DNA of 10,744 nucleotides from an uncultured Oscillospiraceae bacterium (GTDB taxonomy: Bacteria > Bacillota > Clostridia > Oscillospirales > Oscillospiraceae), in the NCBI GenBank assembly GCA_900751035.1, contig CAADSF010000090.1, positions 1 through 10,744 of the forward strand, given 5' to 3'. A program made the translations under genes and the position numbers. Under the pieces are notes generated by a model, which was not told where the DNA came from, made no database searches, and saw only the letters and a program-made list of their open reading frames with translations. Below, one piece after another: positions 6,834-10,744 of the stretch. The stretch's first letter is position 1. Every line of letters begins with the position of its first letter.

Positions 6834-7561
6834 GTTCCGTTCACCTCCAGCAGATTGCAGCCCGCAACGGTCTGCGACAGCAGCTTCGGATAGAGCTCGT
6901 CCGCCGTGCCGCGCCCGGCGATCTCACCGTTTGCAATCAGGACGATCTCGTCAGCCAGACGGATGATGCGCTCCTGATGGGAAATGATGAGGATGGTGCG
7001 GCCGCCCTTTTCGTGCAGCTCCCGGAATGTCTCCGTCAGCCGGGCGAACGACCACAGATCGATGCCCGCCTCCGGCTCGTCGAAGATCATGAGCCGGGAG
7101 TTTTTGGCCAGCAGGGTCGCAATTTCGATGCGCTTGACCTCGCCGCCGGACAGGCTTGTATCCACGTCGCGGCTCAGATAGTCGCGCGCGCACAGGCCCA
7201 CCTGCGTCAGATAGGAGCACGCCTCGTCGTGCGAAAGCGTTTTGCCCGCCGCGATGGTGAGAAGGTCGGAGACCTTCATGCCCTTGAATCTGGGCGGCTG
7301 CTGGAAGGAATACGAAATGCCGCGCTTTGCGCGGTCGGTGATGGAAAGGCCGGTGATGTCCTCGCCGTCCAGAAAAATCCGGCCGCCGGTCGGTGCGGCG
7401 AGGCCCATGATGAGCTTGGCCAGCGTCGTCTTGCCGCCGCCGTTCGGGCCGGTAATGACAAGGAATTTTCCGTCTTCTACGTCCAGAGAGACGTTTTTGA
7501 CGATGTCCGCGCGTCCCTGCGCGTCAGCCGCTGTCAGGCTGAGATTCTTGAGTGTCAGCAT
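6827..7561 (-). CDS. sufC: Fe-S cluster assembly ATPase SufC
   Basis: Cytosolic ABC-type ATPase (244 residues) that binds the SufB/D scaffold and powers its conformational change; it is not a transporter. Walker A is GPNGGGKTT (38-46), the Q-loop is FQQPP (Q87), the signature motif is LSGGE (137-141), Walker B is LMIFDEPEAGID (157-168) and the switch histidine is H195 in ISHQ. The DEPEAGID wording and the RFKGMKVSD segment after the Q-loop are typical of SufC. The ATG at 7561 has GAGGAG about 5 bases upstream, and the gene leads the two-gene operon. No membrane subunit gene is nearby, and the overlapping scaffold gene confirms the SUF role. Confidence 0.95.
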   Translation of the reverse strand: MLTLKNLSLTAADAQGRADIVKNVSLDVEDGKFLVITGPNGGGKTTLAKLIMGLAAPTGGRIFLDGEDITGLSITDRAKRGISYSFQQPPRFKGMKVSDLLTIAAGKTLSHDEACSYLTQVGLCARDYLSRDVDTSLSGGEVKRIEIATLLAKNSRLMIFDEPEAGIDLWSFARLTETFRELHEKGGRTILIISHQERIIRLADEIVLIANGEIAGRGTADELYPKLLSQTVAGCNLLEVNGTC

Positions 7562-7597
7562 AGTTGCTCCTCTTTGTTTTTCTGATAATCTTTGAGT

Positions 7598-7626
7598 ATT
7601 CTATCATAGTTTGTTCATTTGTGCAA
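7598..7626 (-). promoter_or_regulatory. Promoter of the suf operon with overlapping inverted repeats
   Basis: On the minus strand TTGCAC (7621-7626), a 17-base spacer, and TAGAAT (7598-7603) preceded by TGA, an extended -10 motif; it lies about 40 bases before the sufC ATG. A perfect 6+6 inverted repeat (TTCATT, 5 bases, AATGAA; 7614-7630) covers the -35 box, and a short CTATcATAG dyad (7601-7609) covers the upstream edge of the -10. The placement suggests an operator, but no regulator is identified. Confidence 0.55.
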
Positions 7627-7688
7627 TGAATAGCCCGTTTTTCCAGAAAACTTTCTCTGTTTTTCCGTGAAAATTCCGCGCGGTTTTC

Positions 7689-7717
7689 TGTACAAACGCT
7701 GCAATGTCTGTTATAAT
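7689..7717 (+). promoter_or_regulatory. SigA-type promoter of the glmU-prs-pth unit
   Basis: TGTACA (7689-7694), a 17-base spacer and a perfect TATAAT (7712-7717) preceded by TGT, an extended -10. The predicted transcript starts near 7724, leaving about 30 bases before the GTG start at 7756. It diverges from the suf promoter about 60 bases away. Confidence 0.75.
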
Positions 7718-7755
7718 ATGAGCGGAATAAGCAGAATGTCTATCGGTGAAGGAGC

Positions 7756-8952
7756 GTGGAGCTGTTGTCTGATTTGTCTGCCGTCGTCTTTGTGCCTGAC
7801 GATACTGCAAAAACAGGATTTTCCCGCCCGATGATGCTGCAAGCGATCATGGGGACGCCGCTGCTGTCGTGGCTGACGCGTTCTCTGGCCGCGGGCGGGG
7901 TCGGGCGGTTCTTTTTGGTCTGCCACGAGCGGTTTCTGTCCGAGGCGAAGCGCTGCTTCCCGGACGGCTGCGAGCTGAGCTGCGCGAAGCTCGAAGAGAC
8001 CGCCGACCAGCTTCACGTCTTTTTGTCCACGGCCGACGAGCAGGAGGAGGACGTCATCGTCGTCACCGGCCCTGCGGTCATCGACCCGTTTGCCGTCGAT
8101 GAGGAAGCGTTTTCCGGCGCACCGGTCGAAAGCGGCATAAGCTCCGTGAGCCGCCAGGCGCTGATGGACGCGCTGGACGATACGTTCATCTTCACCGATT
8201 TCATGAAGGAGCACGGCATTCCCTATACCGACCGCGACGGCGTTTACGCCGTTTCGTCCATGCAGCAGCTGGCTGAGTGGAAGCCGGTCCTCAGCCGGGG
8301 CGTTCTGTACGATCTGGCCGCCGCAGGCGTGTCGATCTGGGACTATGACAACACCTATGTCGAGCCGACCGTCTTCGTCGGAGCGGGAGCGGAGCTGCTG
8401 CCGGGGACCGTCCTGCGCGGCACGACATCCATTGCCGACGGCTGCATCATCGGCCCGAACAGCTATCTGGAAAACGTGAAGGTCGGAGAAAATACGCGCG
8501 TCAACGCCTCGCAGGTCTACGATTCCGAGATCGGCTCCGACACGACCGTCGGCCCCTTCGCCTACGTCCGTCCGGGCTCGCGCATCGGCTCGCACGTGCG
8601 CTGCGGCGACTTTGTGGAGGTCAAGAACTCCACCATCGGCGACGGCACGAAGATCTCCCACTTGACCTACATCGGCGACAGCGACGTGGGAAAAAATATC
8701 AACTTCGGCTGCGGCACGGTCACGGTCAACTATGACCGCGCGAAAAAATCCCGCACCGTCATTGACGACGACGCCTTCATCGGCTGCAACGCCAATCTCA
8801 TCGCGCCCGTCCACATCGGAGAAGGCGCGTACATCGCCGCCGGCTCCACCGTGACCGACGACGTGCCGCCCGCAGCGCTTGCCATCGCCCGCGCCCGCCA
8901 GCAGAACAAGCGCGACTGGGCCAACCGGCACAAGCTGAAGGAGAAAAAATAA
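7756..8952 (+). CDS. glmU: GlmU-like glucosamine-1-phosphate N-acetyltransferase with degenerate uridylyltransferase domain
   Basis: By position and C-terminal half this is GlmU, which makes UDP-GlcNAc for peptidoglycan; here 398 residues against about 456 in E. coli. The left-handed beta-helix acetyltransferase domain (about 196-385) is intact. R272, K290, H302 (SHLTYIGD), Y305, N316 and K331 correspond to E. coli R333, K351, H363, Y366, N377 and K392, all at a constant offset of 61. The N-terminal domain (1-170) aligns with the pyrophosphorylase domain but is shortened. The G-x-G-T-R-M loop is replaced (DDTAKT, 15-20), K25 is M26, metal ligand D105 is P106 and N227 is S167. I infer loss of UTP transfer activity. 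The start is GTG at 7756 with GGTGA 6 bases upstream; a TTG at 7765 with AAGGAG 10 bases upstream is possible. First gene before prs and pth, as in Bacillus. The symbol reflects homology rather than proven bifunctionality. Confidence 0.88.
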   Translation: MELLSDLSAVVFVPDDTAKTGFSRPMMLQAIMGTPLLSWLTRSLAAGGVGRFFLVCHERFLSEAKRCFPDGCELSCAKLEETADQLHVFLSTADEQEEDVIVVTGPAVIDPFAVDEEAFSGAPVESGISSVSRQALMDALDDTFIFTDFMKEHGIPYTDRDGVYAVSSMQQLAEWKPVLSRGVLYDLAAAGVSIWDYDNTYVEPTVFVGAGAELLPGTVLRGTTSIADGCIIGPNSYLENVKVGENTRVNASQVYDSEIGSDTTVGPFAYVRPGSRIGSHVRCGDFVEVKNSTIGDGTKISHLTYIGDSDVGKNINFGCGTVTVNYDRAKKSRTVIDDDAFIGCNANLIAPVHIGEGAYIAAGSTVTDDVPPAALAIARARQQNKRDWANRHKLKEKK

Positions 8953-9045
8953 ACTTTCGTATCCCCGGCGGCGGGGCCGCCATTCATATAAAATCAACAC
9001 AGAACAGGAACAGACCGAACAACACAAGAGAGAGGGTAATTTCAT
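8953..9045 (+). other. glmU-prs intergenic gap with GC-rich hairpin
   Basis: A 93-base gap containing a GGCGGC/GCCGCC stem (8967-8972 with 8976-8981, 3-base loop). An alternative CCCC/GGGG pairing (8963-8966 with 8973-8976) would compete with it. There is no T tract, so it is not a convincing terminator; it may be an mRNA-processing or stability hairpin. A TATAAA at 8987-8992 has no good -35 box. The prs ribosome binding site (AGAGAGGG) lies just before 9046. Confidence 0.4.
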
Positions 9046-9996
9046 ATGATTTCTCATGGTAAGAACGTCAAGGTATTCTGCGCCAACGCCAACCGCCCGT
9101 TTGCCGAGGGTGTGTGCCGCAAGCTGTGGCTGCCGCTGGGCGACTGCACCGTAACGACCTTTGCCGACGGCGAGGTTTCCCTGACGATCAATGAATCTGT
9201 CCGCGGCAGCGACGTATTTCTCGTACAGTCGACCTGCAAGCCGGTCAACAACAACCTGATGGAGCTGCTCATCATGATCGACGCCTGCCGCCGCGCCTCC
9301 GCCGGCCGCATCACCGCCGTTATCCCGTATTTCGGCTACGCCCGTCAGGACCGCAAGGCCAAGGGCCGCGACCCCATCTCCGCAAAGCTGGTTGCCAACA
9401 TGATCGAAGCCGCAGGCGCTGACCGCGTGCTGACCATGGACCTGCATGCAGCCCAGATTCAGGGCTTCTTCGACATCCCCGTCGACAACCTGCTCTCCAA
9501 CCCCGTCTTCGTGAAGTATTATATGTCCAAGTTCGAGCATCCGGAGGAAATGGTCGTCGTCTCCCCGGACGTCGGCTCCGTCGCCCGCAGCCGTTCGTTT
9601 GCCAACAAGATGGGCATGAATCTTGCCATCGTCGACAAGCGCCGCGAAAAGGCCAACCAGTGCGAGGTCATGAACGTCATCGGCGACGTCAAGGGCAAGA
9701 AGTGCATCCTGTTTGACGATATGGTCGACACCGCCGGTTCTCTGTGCAACGCGGCCAAGGCCATCGTCGAGATCGGCGGCGCGACCGAGGTCTACGCCTG
9801 CGCGACCCACGGCGTGCTCTCCGGCTCGGCCAACGAGCGCATCGCCAACAGCTGCATCAAGGAGCTGACCTTCCTCAACACCATCCCGCCGCTCGAGGGC
9901 GCATGCAGCAAGATCAAGTATCTGGACGTTTCCCCGATCTTTGCCGACGCTATCCAGAGAATTTACGAAGAAAACTCCATGTCCGTTCTGTTCTGA
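9046..9996 (+). CDS. prs: Ribose-phosphate pyrophosphokinase (PRPP synthetase)
   Basis: Cytosolic enzyme making 5-phosphoribosyl 1-pyrophosphate from ribose 5-phosphate and ATP, the precursor of purines, pyrimidines, histidine, tryptophan and NAD. 316 residues is the normal class I length. Visible motifs: VIPYFGYARQDRK (92-104, ATP-binding loop), MDLHAAQIQGFF (131-142) with the metal-binding H134, VVSPDVGSVARSR (171-183), the flexible-loop region starting DKRREKANQCEVMNVIGD (197-214), and the PRPP-binding ILFDDMVDTAGS (221-232). The ATG at 9046 follows AGAGAGGG about 9 bases upstream. It follows glmU and is directly followed by pth (5-base gap), the arrangement known from Bacillus, where the three genes share transcripts. 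Confidence 0.97.
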   Translation: MISHGKNVKVFCANANRPFAEGVCRKLWLPLGDCTVTTFADGEVSLTINESVRGSDVFLVQSTCKPVNNNLMELLIMIDACRRASAGRITAVIPYFGYARQDRKAKGRDPISAKLVANMIEAAGADRVLTMDLHAAQIQGFFDIPVDNLLSNPVFVKYYMSKFEHPEEMVVVSPDVGSVARSRSFANKMGMNLAIVDKRREKANQCEVMNVIGDVKGKKCILFDDMVDTAGSLCNAAKAIVEIGGATEVYACATHGVLSGSANERIANSCIKELTFLNTIPPLEGACSKIKYLDVSPIFADAIQRIYEENSMSVLF

Positions 9997-10001
9997 TTTT
10001 T

Positions 10002-10598
10002 ATGCTGTTTCAAAAGCCAACCTATGACTGGCTGATCGCAGGGCTTGGCAATCCGGGCCCTGAATACGAAAAGACCCGTCACAATACCGGTTTTATGTCC
10101 CTTGACCTGCTGGCCTCGCGCCTGCAGGTCAAGGTTTCCAAGGAGCGCTTCAAGGCGCTCACCGCGCAGGCAGACTATGACGGTCAGCGGCTGCTTCTCA
10201 TGAAGCCGCTGACCTTTATGAACGCCTCCGGCATCGCCATTGAGGCCGCCGCGCACTTTTACAAGATTCCGCCGGAGCGGATCCTTGTCCTTTTCGATGA
10301 TATTTCATTACCCGTCGGCAGGCTCCGCATCCGCAAAAACGGCTCTGCCGGAGGCCACAATGGCCTGAAGTCCATCATCTCCTGCCTCGGCTCCGACCAG
10401 TTCCCCCGCGTCAAGATCGGCGTCGGCGCGAAGCCGCACCCGGACTACGACCTGGCCGACTGGGTGCTGTCCACCGTCTCCAAGACCGAATGGCCCGACT
10501 ATCAGCAGGCCATGTCCCACGCCGCCGACGCAGCCCTCTGCATCGTCAAAAACGGCTGCGAAAAGGCCGCGGCGGAGTATAACGGGAAGGTGTTCTGA
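10002..10598 (+). CDS. pth: Peptidyl-tRNA hydrolase
   Basis: Releases tRNA from prematurely dropped peptidyl-tRNA and is essential for recycling tRNA. 198 residues, slightly longer than E. coli Pth at the N-terminus. Motifs: IAGLGNPGPEYEKTRHNTGF (12-31) with N17 and the catalytic H27, KPLTFMNASG (68-77) with N74, LVLFDDISLPVG (95-106) with D100, and GSAGGHNGLKSI (114-125) with N120. The ATG at 10002 is five bases after the prs stop codon and has no recognisable Shine-Dalgarno sequence, so translation likely depends on ribosomes finishing prs. The frame stays open upstream to 9744, but that part is an out-of-frame reading of prs and should not be included. An ATG at 10023, next to the GLGNPG segment, is out of frame. 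Confidence 0.95.
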   Translation: MLFQKPTYDWLIAGLGNPGPEYEKTRHNTGFMSLDLLASRLQVKVSKERFKALTAQADYDGQRLLLMKPLTFMNASGIAIEAAAHFYKIPPERILVLFDDISLPVGRLRIRKNGSAGGHNGLKSIISCLGSDQFPRVKIGVGAKPHPDYDLADWVLSTVSKTEWPDYQQAMSHAADAALCIVKNGCEKAAAEYNGKVF

Positions 10599-10744
10599 GC
10601 GCACCCAAATACGCACGCACCTGTCCGCTCGATTGTAGGGGTCGATGCCGGTCACAGCCGTTCGCGACAAAGGAGCGTTACGGATGTGGGTCTGCCGCTT
10701 GCCGGTACACATCGGCCCGGTGGAACACACCATTTTTACTGGAA
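10599..10744. other. Right-hand end without a recognised gene
   Basis: 146 bases after pth. No clear hairpin terminator follows the pth stop. The stretch at about 10634-10670 (TGTAGGGGTCGATGCC and after) resembles the kind of GTAGGGG-containing intergenic repeat I associate with clostridial genomes, but only one copy is in the window. On the plus strand an ATG at 10684 has AAAGGAG 8 bases upstream and stays open for 20 codons to the edge; the peptide is not recognisable and may be no more than chance. Confidence 0.35.

Noticed and set aside
5865..6893. A 342-codon plus-strand open frame opposite the SufB/D gene
   Set aside because: It lies antisense to a gene with clear motifs and has no ribosome binding site or family resemblance.
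7711..9810. A 699-codon open frame on the minus strand opposite glmU and prs
   Set aside because: It is the mirror of two well-recognised genes in GC-rich codons, has a low-complexity A/V/G/D/R composition, and shows no recognisable motif.
9744..10001. An 86-codon N-terminal extension of pth
   Set aside because: It overlaps prs in another frame and is arginine/glutamine-rich without homology; Pth motifs begin right after the ATG at 10002.

Overview
The window looks like a piece of ordinary chromosome from a GC-rich, anaerobic Gram-positive bacterium. The best fit is Clostridia of the Oscillospiraceae/Ruminococcaceae type. This is inferred from gene content and order (lepB-rbgA-rnhB-yraN, and glmU-prs-pth as in Bacillus and Clostridia), strong GGAGG-type ribosome binding sites, SigA-like promoters, and a two-gene SUF system of the kind found in anaerobes. 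I see no mobile element, CRISPR array, rRNA or tRNA. Coding is dense, with one partial gene at the left edge.

Left block (1-3079, minus strand): a five-gene run reading right to left. It encodes signal peptidase I (lepB), the circularly permuted ribosome-assembly GTPase RbgA/YlqF, ribonuclease HII (rnhB), a YraN/UPF0102 nuclease-like protein, and an M19-family dipeptidase cut off by the window edge. Each gene overlaps the next by 4 or 14 bases, so the run is almost certainly one translationally coupled operon. A candidate promoter lies between lepB and the divergent two-component system.

Middle block (3168-4985, plus strand): an OmpR-family response regulator and a small histidine kinase whose two membrane helices have almost no extracellular loop. 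This is the BceS-like 'intramembrane-sensing' type, but no BceAB-type ABC transporter lies next to it. A strong hairpin terminator at 4940-4984 closes the unit and separates it from a convergent HAD (NagD-like) phosphatase, which has its own promoter.

SUF block (5910-7626, minus strand): sufC (ABC ATPase) followed by a single SufB/SufD-family scaffold gene overlapping it by 7 bases. No sufS, sufU, sufA or second scaffold gene is present. This is the minimal SufBC-only (SmsCB-like) layout for iron-sulfur cluster assembly. A small inverted repeat overlaps the -35 element of its promoter.

Right block (7689-10598, plus strand): a GlmU-like gene, prs (PRPP synthetase) and pth (peptidyl-tRNA hydrolase), in the classic Firmicutes order. 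The most notable observation in the window is here. The GlmU-like protein keeps every acetyltransferase active-site residue at a constant offset from E. coli GlmU, but its N-terminal uridylyltransferase domain is shortened and has lost the nucleotide-binding loop, the catalytic lysine and both metal ligands. It therefore looks like an acetyltransferase with a decayed, inactive pyrophosphorylase domain. The last ~146 bases hold no recognisable gene.
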